A program made the translations under genes and the position numbers. From contig NZ_JAYXHR010000001.1 of assembly GCF_036017065.1 (NCBI RefSeq), positions 1,550,001-1,614,000 of the forward strand: a stretch of 64,000 nt of DNA, in the 5' to 3' direction. The notes under the pieces are model-generated. The model was not told where the DNA came from, searched no databases, and worked only from the letters and a program-made list of their open reading frames with translations. This DNA is from Uliginosibacterium sp036017065. Lineage in GTDB: Bacteria; Pseudomonadota; Gammaproteobacteria; Burkholderiales; Rhodocyclaceae. Below are positions 33,865 through 42,610 of the stretch, piece after piece; the first letter of the stretch is position 1; the number at the start of each line of letters is the position of its first letter.

Positions 33865-35289
33865 TCAGTGGGCTGCTGCCGTAGGCGCCAGTACCGGCGC
33901 GTTGAAGGGCTTGCCGCTCCACATGGTGCGGAACATGTTGTAGGCCATGATGAACATCCCGGCGAGGAAGAGGACGCCGCCCAGCAGGCGAACGGTCCAG
34001 AAGGGATAGCTGGCCTTCACGCTCTCGACGAAGGAATACGTCAGCGTGCCGTCCGGGTTGGTGGCGCGCCACATCAGGCCCTGCATGACGCCAGCAATCC
34101 ACATCGAGGCGATGTACAGCACGATGCCGATGGTGGCGATCCAGAAGTGCGCCGTGATGAGACGCACCGAGTACATCTCCTGCTTGCCGTACAGGCGCGG
34201 CAGCAGGTAGTAGATGGCGCCGATGGAGATCATCGCCACCCAGCCCAGCGCGCCGGAGTGCACGTGGCCGATGGTCCAGTCGGTGTAGTGCGATAGCGCG
34301 TTGACCGTCTTGATCGACATCATCGGACCTTCGAAGGTCGACATGCCGTAGAAGGACAGCGCGGTGATGAGGAACTTGAGGATCGGGTCGGTGCGCAGTT
34401 TGTCCCAGGCACCCGACAGGGTCATGATGCCGTTGATCATGCCGCCCCAGCTCGGCGCCAGCAGGATCAGCGAGAAGGCCATGCCCAGCGACTGCGTCCA
34501 GTCCGGCAGCGCCGTGTAGTGCAGGTGGTGCGGGCCGGCCCACATGTAGGTGAAGATCAGCGCCCAGAAGTGCACCACCGACAGGCGGTAGGAATACACC
34601 GGGCGGCCCACCTGCTTGGGCACGAAGTAATACATGATCCCGAGGAAGCCCGCGGTCAGGAAGAAGCCCACCGCGTTGTGGCCGTACCACCACTGGATCA
34701 TCGCATCCTGCACGCCGGCGTAGGCCGAGTAGCTCTTCCACAGGCCGACCGGCATGGCTGCCGAGTTGACGATGTGGAGCAGCGCCACCGCGATGATGAA
34801 GGCCCCGTAGAACCAGTTGGCCACGTAGATGTGCGGCGTCTTGCGTTTGGCGATGGTGCCGAAGAAGACGACGGCATACGACACCCAAACCACGGCGATC
34901 AGGACGTCGATCGGCCATTCCAGCTCGGCGTATTCCTTGCCGCTGGTGAGCCCCAGCGGCAGCGTGATGGCCGCCAGCACGATGACCAGCTGCCAGCCCC
35001 AGAAGGTGAAACTGGCCAGCCAGGGCAGGAACAGCGAGGTATGGCTGGTGCGCTGGACGACGTAGTAGGACGTGCCCATCAGCGCACAACCGCCGAAAGC
35101 GAAGATCACCGCGTTGGTATGCAGGGGGCGCAGGCGGCCGAAGTGCAGCCACTCCGCGACGTTCAACTCGGGCCACACGAGTTGGGCAGCGATGAACACG
35201 CCGACGGCCATGCCGACGATGCCCCAGATCACTGTCATCACGGAAAACTGCCGCACTACCTGGTAGTCGTACGTCGCCTGTGTCTGCAT
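33865..35289 (-). CDS. ccoN: cbb3 oxidase catalytic subunit CcoN
   Basis: 474 residues from the ATG at 35289 (MQTQATYDYQVVRQF); upstream in-frame codons are ignored because they lie in the leader. Twelve or so membrane helices are expected and seen. Heme-copper ligands lie in LRPLHTNAVIF, FTYMWAGPHHLHYTALPDW and TDWTIGHVHSGALGWV, and the YGHNAVGFFLTAG segment holds the family's active-site tyrosine. It reduces oxygen to water with high affinity and pumps protons. First gene of ccoNOQPGH. Confidence 0.97.
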   Translation of the reverse strand: MQTQATYDYQVVRQFSVMTVIWGIVGMAVGVFIAAQLVWPELNVAEWLHFGRLRPLHTNAVIFAFGGCALMGTSYYVVQRTSHTSLFLPWLASFTFWGWQLVIVLAAITLPLGLTSGKEYAELEWPIDVLIAVVWVSYAVVFFGTIAKRKTPHIYVANWFYGAFIIAVALLHIVNSAAMPVGLWKSYSAYAGVQDAMIQWWYGHNAVGFFLTAGFLGIMYYFVPKQVGRPVYSYRLSVVHFWALIFTYMWAGPHHLHYTALPDWTQSLGMAFSLILLAPSWGGMINGIMTLSGAWDKLRTDPILKFLITALSFYGMSTFEGPMMSIKTVNALSHYTDWTIGHVHSGALGWVAMISIGAIYYLLPRLYGKQEMYSVRLITAHFWIATIGIVLYIASMWIAGVMQGLMWRATNPDGTLTYSFVESVKASYPFWTVRLLGGVLFLAGMFIMAYNMFRTMWSGKPFNAPVLAPTAAAH

Positions 35290-35375
35290 GTATCGCCTCA
35301 GTGTTGGTGATGACGGACGCCACCAGAGCCGTGCGCGATCCAGCCTGCCACGGCGGCCGGCGGATAGCGGGCGCG

Positions 35376-35417
35376 AGACTACCGGAAGCAAACCCCGCGC
35401 CATTTGACGAGGATCAA
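35376..35417 (-). promoter_or_regulatory. FNR-dependent class II promoter of ccoNOQPGH
   Basis: TTGACGAGGATCAA (35404-35417) fits the FNR consensus in both half-sites. On the minus strand a -10 candidate TAGTCT (35376-35381) is centred 32 bp downstream, as expected for a box at -41.5. The predicted leader to the ccoN ATG is about 80 bases. The rest of 35290-35494 shows no gene. Confidence 0.85.
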
Positions 35418-35494
35418 ACGACGCGAAGTCTCACGAAAAATTCTAGCAAACACATCTGGTCGTTGCTGGTCGAAATGCCACTGGCAAGCCCCGC

Positions 35495-35677
35495 TTATCG
35501 GTCTTCCGGACGATCCGGCGGACTCTCCGGTGGCCGATCGTCATCGTTCAGCATGCGCCAGGCCGGCCCTTCCATGTCGTCGAACTGGCCGCTGCGCAGG
35601 CACCACCAGAACACCGCGCCGATGGCGAACACCAGCAGGATGGAAATGGGAATCAGTATGTAGAGGCTTTCTTCCAC
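35495..35677 (-). CDS. ccoS: cbb3 oxidase assembly protein CcoS
   Basis: 60 residues from a GTG at 35677. One membrane segment (LYILIPISILLVFAIGAVFWW) is followed by the family mark RSGQFDDMEGPAWRML with the conserved DD and a Pro/Asp-rich tail. CcoS is needed to insert the cofactors of CcoN and is normally encoded next to ccoI, as here (98 bp downstream). Confidence 0.93.
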   Translation of the reverse strand: MEESLYILIPISILLVFAIGAVFWWCLRSGQFDDMEGPAWRMLNDDDRPPESPPDRPEDR

Positions 35678-35775
35678 GATGGCTTCTTCCGCGATGGCGG
35701 GCGCATTGGCCGCAAGGACAAGAGCCCTGCGCGATGACGGGGAGTGTGCGTGAGAAAGCGTTTCCGACGCGAGGT

Positions 35776-38196
35776 TCAGCGCGACAGGCGCAGGGCGTTG
35801 AGCACCACCAGCAAGGAACTCAGGCCCATGCCGAGCCCCGCCATCCAGGGCGTCACCCAGCCCGCCATGGCCGCGGGAATCGACAGCAGGTTGTAGGCCG
35901 CCGCCCAGCCCAGGTTCTGGCGGATGACGCGCAACGTGCGGCGCGCCAGCACACGGCCCTCGCCCAGCCGCGCCAGGCTGTCCTGCAGCAATACGATGTC
36001 GGCCTGCTGCCGTGCCAGGGCCGTGCCACCTGCCATCGCGACGGACACATCGGCGGTGGCGAGCACCGGCGCGTCATTGACGCCGTCCCCGATCATCGCC
36101 ACCACCTTGCCTGCATTCTGCAAGCTCCGCACGGCTGCCTGCTTGTCCTCGGGCAACATCGCAGCGCGCGCGTCGGCGATGCCGAGCCGTTGCGCCAGTG
36201 CATTCACCGGGGCCACGGCATCGCCGCTGAACACCGACATGCCACCCCCCTCCGTGCGCAACTGCGCGACGAGCGCCGGCGCGTCCGGGCGCATGGCATC
36301 ACCGACATCGAATGCCGCGATCCAGCCCTCCTCGCTGGCGAGCAGCACCTCGCTGCCACCGGACGGCATCCACGGTGCAGGCTCGGTCAATCCCGTTTGT
36401 GCCTGCACGAAACCGGCGCGACCGATGGCATGCAGGCGGCCGGCGATGCGCGCCACCACGCCCTGCCCTGCCACCGCCCGCAGATCCTCCACCGCGGGCC
36501 GCGCAGCCGGTGCCGCCTCGATGATCGCCGCGGCGATGGCATGGCCAGCATCACGCTCCAGCGCCGCGGCGATGGCCAGGGCATCGGCCTGCATGACACC
36601 CGGTGCGCAGGACAGGCCGCGCAGGTGCATCGCCCCATCGCTGAGCGTGCCGGTCTTGTCGAAGGCGAAATGCCCTGCACGGCCCAGCGTCTCGATGGCG
36701 TGCGCACGCGTGACCAGCAGGCCGTGCCGGCGCATCGCCTCGATGGCGACGGTGAGCGCCGCCGGTGTCGCCAGCGACAAGGCACAGGGGCAGCTGACCA
36801 CCAGGACCGATACGGCGACCCACAGGGCGCGCCCCGCATCGTGCTGCCACCACCAGGCAAAGGCGGCCGCGGCGAGCAGCAGCACGCTGGCGACGAATAC
36901 GCCGGCCACGCGCTCGGCCTGTTGCACTACGCGAGGCCGCTCCATCGCCGCACGCTCGATCAGGCGACGGATGGTGGACAAGCGTGTCTGGTCACCGACC
37001 CCTGTCGCCCGGATACGCAACGGGCTGGCGCTGTTGACGCTGCCGCACAGCACGGCGTCGCCCACGGCCCTCGGCAGCAGACGGCTCTCGCCGCTGAGCC
37101 AGGCTTCGTCCACCTCGCTGGCGCCCTCCACCACCACGCCATCGACGACGATCGTCTCGCCCGGCCACACGCTGATTTCGTCGCCCACCGCGAGCACGGC
37201 AACGGGCACCTGGTGCACCTCGCCCTGCCCGTCGACGCGCCGCGCGAACGCCGGCACCGCACGCGCCAAGGCTTCGGCACCGCGCTGCGCGCGCTGACGC
37301 GCCAGCATTTCGGCATAGCGCCCGGCGAGCAGGAAGAACACGAACATCGTCACCGAGTCGTAGTACACCTCCCCTGAGCCGCTCAGGGTCGACCACAGGC
37401 TGGCGACGAAGGCAGCGCCGATGCCCAGCGCGACCGGCACGTCCATGCCGAGTCGCAGCATCCACACGTCTCGCCAGGCGCGCCTGAAGAAAGGCGCCGC
37501 CGAGTACAGCACCACCGGCAGGGTGAGGATGAGGCTGGCCCAGCGCATGATGGCGGCCGCGGTATCCGACAGCTCGCCGTCGCCAGCGATGTAGGCCGGG
37601 TAGGCATACATCATCACCTGCATCATGCCGAAGCCAGCGATGAACAGGCGCCATAGCGCCTCGCGCCGCTCGCGCTTCGCAATGCCTTCCGCGTCCTGCG
37701 GGTCGTAGGGCCAGGCGCGGTAGCCGATGCGCGCCACGGCCGCGAGAATGGCAGAGAGGCGCTGCTCGCCGGCTGCGTCGCCGTCCTTCCAGCGCACCCG
37801 CGCGCGGCGCGTCGCGTAGTTGACGTGGACCGCGCGCATGCCGGGCAGGCCGGCGAGCGTGCGCTCGTTGAGCCACACGCAGGCTGCGCAGGTGATGCCT
37901 TCCAGCACGAGATCGGCCTCGCACTCTCCGGGAACCGGCTCACGCACGAAGCCTTCGCGGAATTCCCGTCTGTCATAGAGCGACAGCTCGTCGGGCAAGG
38001 CGGCGTCCGCCGGCGACTCCGGCAGCGCACTGCGCTGGCGGTAGTAGTCGGACATGCCGCTCGCGACAATGGTCTCGGCAACGGCCTGGCACCCGGCGCA
38101 ACACATCGGCCGCATGCTGCCCTCCACCATCGCCTGCCAGGTGCTGCCCGCGGGTACCGGCAGACCACAGTGGTAGCAGGTTCCGGCAGCGCTCAC
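35776..38196 (-). CDS. ccoI: Copper-translocating P1B-type ATPase CcoI (FixI)
   Basis: 806 residues from a GTG at 38196, which overlaps the stop of the upstream gene as GTGA; no ATG is available nearby. The N-terminus has CYHCGLPVP and MCCAGCQAV, then an HMA-type GITCAACVW, all copper-binding. Family motifs follow in order: CPCALSLATP in a membrane helix, the phosphorylation site DKTGTLS, and GDGVNDAPVL. It exports Cu(I) to the periplasm for CcoN maturation. Translational coupling to the ferritin-like gene is unusual for the family. Confidence 0.95.
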   Translation of the reverse strand: MSAAGTCYHCGLPVPAGSTWQAMVEGSMRPMCCAGCQAVAETIVASGMSDYYRQRSALPESPADAALPDELSLYDRREFREGFVREPVPGECEADLVLEGITCAACVWLNERTLAGLPGMRAVHVNYATRRARVRWKDGDAAGEQRLSAILAAVARIGYRAWPYDPQDAEGIAKRERREALWRLFIAGFGMMQVMMYAYPAYIAGDGELSDTAAAIMRWASLILTLPVVLYSAAPFFRRAWRDVWMLRLGMDVPVALGIGAAFVASLWSTLSGSGEVYYDSVTMFVFFLLAGRYAEMLARQRAQRGAEALARAVPAFARRVDGQGEVHQVPVAVLAVGDEISVWPGETIVVDGVVVEGASEVDEAWLSGESRLLPRAVGDAVLCGSVNSASPLRIRATGVGDQTRLSTIRRLIERAAMERPRVVQQAERVAGVFVASVLLLAAAAFAWWWQHDAGRALWVAVSVLVVSCPCALSLATPAALTVAIEAMRRHGLLVTRAHAIETLGRAGHFAFDKTGTLSDGAMHLRGLSCAPGVMQADALAIAAALERDAGHAIAAAIIEAAPAARPAVEDLRAVAGQGVVARIAGRLHAIGRAGFVQAQTGLTEPAPWMPSGGSEVLLASEEGWIAAFDVGDAMRPDAPALVAQLRTEGGGMSVFSGDAVAPVNALAQRLGIADARAAMLPEDKQAAVRSLQNAGKVVAMIGDGVNDAPVLATADVSVAMAGGTALARQQADIVLLQDSLARLGEGRVLARRTLRVIRQNLGWAAAYNLLSIPAAMAGWVTPWMAGLGMGLSSLLVVLNALRLSR

Positions 38197-39041
38197 CGGC
38201 GCCAGCCCTGCTCGAAGACGTCCAGCTCGGAGTCGGAGAAACCGGCCTTGCGCCGCGCATCCCGGTTGAATGGCGGACGCGGCGTCGGCGCCGCGTACTC
38301 GCTGAGCAGCATGCGGAAGGCGGCTTCCGGTTCGAGGCCACGCGCGTTGCAGGCAGCGCGGAACCAACGGTCACCGATGGCCACGTGACCGATCTCGTCG
38401 CGCAGGATGATGTCGAGGATGGCCAGGCTGGCGCTGTCCTTGATGGATTGCAGCTTGGCCTGTATCGGTGGGGTGGCGTCCAGTCCGCGCGCTTCGAGCA
38501 GCCGCGGCACCAGCGCCATGCGGGCCAGCAGGTCGTGGTCGGTCTTCACCGCCATTTCCCACAAGCCGTTGTGCGCATCAAAGTCCCCGTACGCATGGCC
38601 GAGTTCGGCAAGGCGCGCGGCCAGCAGGCGGTAGTGCTGGCTCTCCTCCAGTGCCACGCGCAGCCAGTCGTCGATGAACTCGCGGCCACACGCGCTGAAG
38701 CGATACACGCAATCGAGCGCGAGATTGATCGCATTGAACTCGATGTGCGCCACGGCATGCAGCAGCGCGGCGTGGCCTTCGCGTGTGTGCGGGCTGCGGC
38801 GCGGCACCGCATCGGCGGCAACCAGTGCAGGCTTCTGTGGCCGTCCGGGAACCGGCAGGCGGACATGCTCCGCCGGCGGCCGGCTCGCCAGTTCACCGCG
38901 GTGCCAGGCCTGGGACAACGCCTCCACCTGCAGGCATTTCTCTGCCGGTTGCTCGCACAGCAAGGCGCGCAATGCCGCCGTCTCGACGCCAGCATCGAGC
39001 GGAGCGGAAGGCTGCAGTGAGGGGGAGTTCTGGACTTGCAT
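38193..39041 (-). CDS. DUF455 ferritin-like protein
   Basis: 282 residues. The ferritin-like four-helix core has two E/D-x-x-H-type sites: AHIEFNAINLALD with FIDDWLRVALEESQHYRLLA, and KTDHDLLARM with DIILRDEIGHVAIGDRWF. This spacing of carboxylate and His residues suggests a di-iron centre. The exact function of DUF455 is not established; relatives include di-iron oxygenases such as MiaE. The stop overlaps the ccoI GTG, so the two products are probably made together. It is the first gene of the ccoI-ccoS run. Confidence 0.85.
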   Translation of the reverse strand: MQVQNSPSLQPSAPLDAGVETAALRALLCEQPAEKCLQVEALSQAWHRGELASRPPAEHVRLPVPGRPQKPALVAADAVPRRSPHTREGHAALLHAVAHIEFNAINLALDCVYRFSACGREFIDDWLRVALEESQHYRLLAARLAELGHAYGDFDAHNGLWEMAVKTDHDLLARMALVPRLLEARGLDATPPIQAKLQSIKDSASLAILDIILRDEIGHVAIGDRWFRAACNARGLEPEAAFRMLLSEYAAPTPRPPFNRDARRKAGFSDSELDVFEQGWRR

Positions 39042-39153
39042 GGTCTGGCAGGGACGCCCGGGTCTTCATCACGCACACGATGTGACACCGGGCCGGACTT
39101 GCCGCGCCCCGGGCTTGTCGCCATTATGCCGCAGCGGCACCCGCTGTCCGGCC

Positions 39154-39177
39154 GCCCACCTGCCCGCCCACCTGCCC
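39154..39177 (+). repeat. Two tandem 12-bp units before the DUF4212 gene
   Basis: The 12-base unit GCCCACCTGCCC is repeated head to tail. It lies in the 165-bp non-coding gap between the DUF455 and DUF4212 genes. No function can be assigned. Confidence 0.6.
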
Positions 39178-39206
39178 GCCCCAAGCCTCGCCCGGGAAGC
39201 CGCGCC

Positions 39207-39470
39207 ATGCCGACCACGCTCAAGCACCATACCTATTGGCGAAGGAACCTCCGCGTCACCGCCGTGCTGCTGACCATCTGGTTCGCGGTGACCTTCGTGG
39301 CCTCGTACTACGCGCGCGAGCTCAACCACATCGTCATCTTCGGGTTTCCGCTCGGCTTCTACATGGGCGCCCAGGGCGCCCTGGTGGTCTACGTGCTGAT
39401 CATCGGTTTCTACGCGCGGTACATGAACCGCCTGGACCGCGAGTTCGGCACCGACGACAACGCGGCCTGA
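39207..39470 (+). CDS. DUF4212 small subunit of a sodium/solute symporter (orphan)
   Basis: 87 residues from the ATG at 39207. Two membrane segments (VTAVLLTIWFAVTFVASYYA and LGFYMGAQGALVVYVLIIGF) end in the family mark YARYMNRLDREFG. Such proteins are normally followed at once by the large SSS-type symporter subunit; here the next gene is convergent and unrelated. The large subunit may be elsewhere, or the gene may be a remnant. Confidence 0.85.
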   Translation: MPTTLKHHTYWRRNLRVTAVLLTIWFAVTFVASYYARELNHIVIFGFPLGFYMGAQGALVVYVLIIGFYARYMNRLDREFGTDDNAA

Positions 39471-39491
39471 ACCCGCGAGTCCGACGCCACG

Positions 39492-39968
39492 TCAGGATGA
39501 CGCTTCCCCGCGCGTGGCCTCCGCCAGTTCATCCCGCAGCAAGCGGGCCTGCGATGCATCGACCTGCTCCAGCCTTGCAAGCGTGATGCCGAAGGCATCA
39601 CCCTGCCCTGCGTGGTGTTGCGCGAGGGCAAGTTGCCGCAGCAGCTCGCCATCGTCCGGCCGCAACGCCAGCGCGCGCACCAGGGCAGCTATGGCTTCGG
39701 CATGCGCACCCGAAGCAGCCTGGCAGATACCCACGCCATGCCAGGCTTCGGCACTGTCTTCCGCCTGTCGCGTAGCGCGTGTGAACCAGCCCAGGGCCTC
39801 CTCTTCCTTCCCCCTTGCCAGCGCGATGTGTCCAAGGCGCAGGGCTGCCTCCAGGTTCTGCGGATCGATCAGCAGCACCTCGCCCCAGGCGTGGGCGGCG
39901 AGCCTGCGCAGGCCGATCGCTTCAAGCAGGCGGGCTCGCTGGCGGCCCAGGGCGACGGCAATGCTCAC
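39492..39968 (-). CDS. Small TPR-repeat protein
   Basis: 158 residues from a GTG at 39968. At least two clear TPR units are seen (AWGEVLLIDPQNLEAALRLG; AIAALVRALALRPDDGELLR), with a third between them (GWFTRATRQAEDSAEAWHGV). There is no signal peptide or membrane segment. The partner is unknown. It converges with the DUF4212 gene, 21 bp apart, and may be monocistronic. Confidence 0.75.
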   Translation of the reverse strand: MSIAVALGRQRARLLEAIGLRRLAAHAWGEVLLIDPQNLEAALRLGHIALARGKEEEALGWFTRATRQAEDSAEAWHGVGICQAASGAHAEAIAALVRALALRPDDGELLRQLALAQHHAGQGDAFGITLARLEQVDASQARLLRDELAEATRGEASS

Positions 39969-40064
39969 GACGGACGTTCCTTCGGAAAGTGGAGAGGCTG
40001 CCTACAATAGGCGGGTTCTTTGTCCAGCGCGAGCGTGTATGAGGTTCTACGTGAAGTGGCCGGC

Positions 40065-40331
40065 ATGGACCTCCTGATCAGCATCCTGCGCATTCTGGTG
40101 GAGGTGGCCGGCCTGGCGTTGCTCGGCCAGGGGGCGTTGTACCTGCTGGCGGGTGCGCGCCGGGACGACAATGTCATCTACCAGCTCCTGCGCCTGATCG
40201 CATCACCCCCGGTCAGGGCGATGCGCGCGGCACTGCCACGGGCGATCAGCGACCGGCATGTACCGGTGGTGACGTTCTTCGTATTGATGTGGGCCTGGCT
40301 GGGCCTGGCCTTCCTGCGTCACGCCCTGTAG
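40065..40331 (+). CDS. Small membrane protein of unknown function
   Basis: 88 residues from the ATG at 40065 (MDLLISILRI). An earlier in-frame start at 40020 would add 15 residues that do not fit the hydrophobic N-terminus. There are two membrane segments (LLISILRILVEVAGLALLGQ; VTFFVLMWAWLGLAFLRHAL) around a basic amphipathic middle. The family was not recognised. It converges on the XrtA cluster, ending 15 bp from its last gene. Confidence 0.6.
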   Translation: MDLLISILRILVEVAGLALLGQGALYLLAGARRDDNVIYQLLRLIASPPVRAMRAALPRAISDRHVPVVTFFVLMWAWLGLAFLRHAL

Positions 40332-40346
40332 CCGCAACGGCCGTCG

Positions 40347-41309
40347 TCAGGCAGCCATCAGCGGGGTGGGGGCAGGCTTCGCGAGATTGCGCAGCATGCG
40401 CACGCCGAACTTGAGCCGGCTGCGATCCCAAGGGGTAAAGCGGCGCAACTGCAGCACGTCGTCGCCAGCCTGCGAAGCGCCCCAGGCGGTGGACACCGCC
40501 GCATCGAAACCGAGCTCACGCACCATCCGCACGTGCTGCCCAAGGTAGTCTTCGCCCGGCTTGCCGTTGGGATAGGCAAACAGGCCGACGCGGGCACCGA
40601 TGATGTCTTGCAGCATCGCACGCCCTTGCGCAATCTCTTCGCGCGCGGCCGCATCGTCCAGCCGTGCCAGGATGGGATGGCTGCAGGTATGCGCCCCGAC
40701 CGTCATGCCCTGCCGGTGCAGGTCGGCCACCTGGGCGTCGGTCATCATCAGGTTGCCCGGCAGCGTCGCGCGGCTGCGCTGCGCCACCTCTTCCACCGCA
40801 GCCTGCCGGGCTTCGGGTTCCAGGTACTTGATGCGGCCGATGAGCGCCAGCGCCGCGCGACTGCGCGAAGCTGCGTCGTCCAGGCGATGACGGCCCCACT
40901 GGCCGAGATCCAGTTCGCCGCCGGGTGCCGTGCGCATGGATTCGATGAGGCCGTCATTCCACATGCGCCCACCGTTCAGGAAGCCGGTGGCGACGAAGAA
41001 TGTCGCCGTCAGGCCGTGCTGCCTGAGGATGGGCAAGGCCACCGAGTGGTTGTCCTCGTAACCATCGTCGAAGGTGATGGCGAGCGCGCGCGCCGGCAGC
41101 GTGCCTGCGCGCAGCCGCTCCACCGCTTCCGGCAAAGGCAGCACGCTGTACCAGTCCTTCACCCAGCGCAGCATGGCATCGAAGCTGCGCGCGTGGATCT
41201 CGCCGGGAAACAGCGGGTCCGGCTGCGGGCACACGCGGTGGAGGATGAGGATGGAAAGACGGGCGCGGTCACCCGCCGGGGCCAGCAGCCCGGTCAGGTT
41301 GCGGATCAT
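40347..41309 (-). CDS. Polysaccharide deacetylase (NodB-type) at the end of the XrtA operon
   Basis: 320 residues. The NodB homology domain shows motif 1 ITFDDGYEDN (about 98-107), ATFFVATGFL, and motif 2 GMTVGAHTCSHPIL with the metal-binding HxxxH-type pattern. The N-terminus LSILILHRVCPQPDPLFPG resembles family 4 carbohydrate-esterase proteins. It likely removes N-acetyl groups from the exopolysaccharide. It is distinct from the second deacetylase of this cluster at 52010. The ATG overlaps the stop of the O-ligase-like gene. Confidence 0.88.
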   Translation of the reverse strand: MIRNLTGLLAPAGDRARLSILILHRVCPQPDPLFPGEIHARSFDAMLRWVKDWYSVLPLPEAVERLRAGTLPARALAITFDDGYEDNHSVALPILRQHGLTATFFVATGFLNGGRMWNDGLIESMRTAPGGELDLGQWGRHRLDDAASRSRAALALIGRIKYLEPEARQAAVEEVAQRSRATLPGNLMMTDAQVADLHRQGMTVGAHTCSHPILARLDDAAAREEIAQGRAMLQDIIGARVGLFAYPNGKPGEDYLGQHVRMVRELGFDAAVSTAWGASQAGDDVLQLRRFTPWDRSRLKFGVRMLRNLAKPAPTPLMAA

Positions 41310-42610
41310 GTCGTCACCATTCCGGATTTCTTCTTTGCCTTTTCGGCATTGCGGGCTTCGGCCTCCTCGGCTTCCGCCTCCCAGCCACGCTTGACCATCC
41401 AGCGACGCGCCGCGGCCGTCAGGATGAGGATGTTATAGGGCAGGTCGAAGTAGGCCAGGCTGAGGAACGCGCCCCCCACCGCGTAGCCCACCAGCGCGAC
41501 CTGGCTCATCGCCCCCAGCGTGGCGGCCCACTCGGTTTCCGGCCTGCCAGCCGCGTGCTTGCGCAGCCACCCGGCGTCCCGCCAGGTGAACAGCCACATC
41601 AGCATGAACAGCGTGAAACCGATCCAGCCATGCTCGCCCAGCACCTGGAAGTAGATGCTGTGCGCAGCCTTGACGTCGAGTGGATCCGGCGCGTAGCGCA
41701 TGAAGACCGACACGTTGTAGATCGCATACCCGCCACCGAAGAAGTTGTCGTTGGCAAGGTTGAAGGCCATCCACCACGCGTTGATCCGCCCCAGCGCCGA
41801 ACCGTCCTCTTCGTAGGTCTTGATGGTGTTCATGCGCTCCCAGTAGTGCTCGGGCATCAGCATCATCACCGCCGCGGCACCAACGACCAGCAGCAGGCCG
41901 AACATGAACTTGTGCTTGCCGCGCCACCACATCATGGCGCCCATGGCGGCGATCGCAACGAAGGCGCCGCGCGAGTGGCTACCGATGGCGGAGGCAGCGC
42001 ACAACAGCATCGCCCCGGTCATCGCATGACGCTCCCAGGGTCGCTTGAGCTGGGTCTGCAGGAAGCGCATCAAGGGGATGGTCACGATGAGCGCGAGAGC
42101 CAGTTCATTGTTCCCCTCGATGAAAGATTCCATCGGCCCCCATACGCGGTGGTTGCCACCGGTGAGGATGGTGAAGATGCCGCCCTTGACGCCGTAGAAG
42201 GCCAGCGAGGCCACCGCCACGCCGGTCAGCGCAATGATTTGCGAACGCTTGTAGATGAGGGACAGCGCCACCAGCACCATGAAGTCGATCTTCATGACGC
42301 GGTCCCACATCGAGTATGCCGCGTCGGGGAAGAACGAGAACGGGAAGGTGATGCACATCCACACCATGAACAGCAGCAGCATCCAGGCCGAAGGCCCCGG
42401 CAGCGGATTGCGGCGATCCTTGGTGAGCAGGAAGCCCAGCAGCAGACAGGCCGCGATGATCAGCGCGACGGGCATTTCCTGGGTACGCCATCCCAGCCGG
42501 TGCGGGTTCATCAGGCTGATCCAGGTCCAGCCGAGAACGCCGATCCACGGGTGACGCAACGACACGAGCGCACAGGCGCCCACCAGACCGAGGATGATCA
42601 GGTCGGTCAT
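41306..42610 (-). CDS. O-antigen-ligase/Wzy-like protein, exosortase A system-associated
   Basis: 434 residues from the ATG at 42610, which overlaps the preceding stop as ATGA. About ten membrane segments are visible. The N-terminus (SLRHPWIGVLGWTWISLMNP followed by HRLGW) is the mark of the XrtA-linked putative O-glycosylation ligase family. A central loop carries GGNHRVWGP and SFIEGNNELALAL, and the last large loop includes AHSIYFQVLGEHGWIGF, as in Wzy/WaaL proteins. It probably polymerises or transfers the exopolysaccharide. The C-terminus is highly charged. Confidence 0.88.
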   Translation of the reverse strand: MTDLIILGLVGACALVSLRHPWIGVLGWTWISLMNPHRLGWRTQEMPVALIIAACLLLGFLLTKDRRNPLPGPSAWMLLLFMVWMCITFPFSFFPDAAYSMWDRVMKIDFMVLVALSLIYKRSQIIALTGVAVASLAFYGVKGGIFTILTGGNHRVWGPMESFIEGNNELALALIVTIPLMRFLQTQLKRPWERHAMTGAMLLCAASAIGSHSRGAFVAIAAMGAMMWWRGKHKFMFGLLLVVGAAAVMMLMPEHYWERMNTIKTYEEDGSALGRINAWWMAFNLANDNFFGGGYAIYNVSVFMRYAPDPLDVKAAHSIYFQVLGEHGWIGFTLFMLMWLFTWRDAGWLRKHAAGRPETEWAATLGAMSQVALVGYAVGGAFLSLAYFDLPYNILILTAAARRWMVKRGWEAEAEEAEARNAEKAKKKSGMVTT

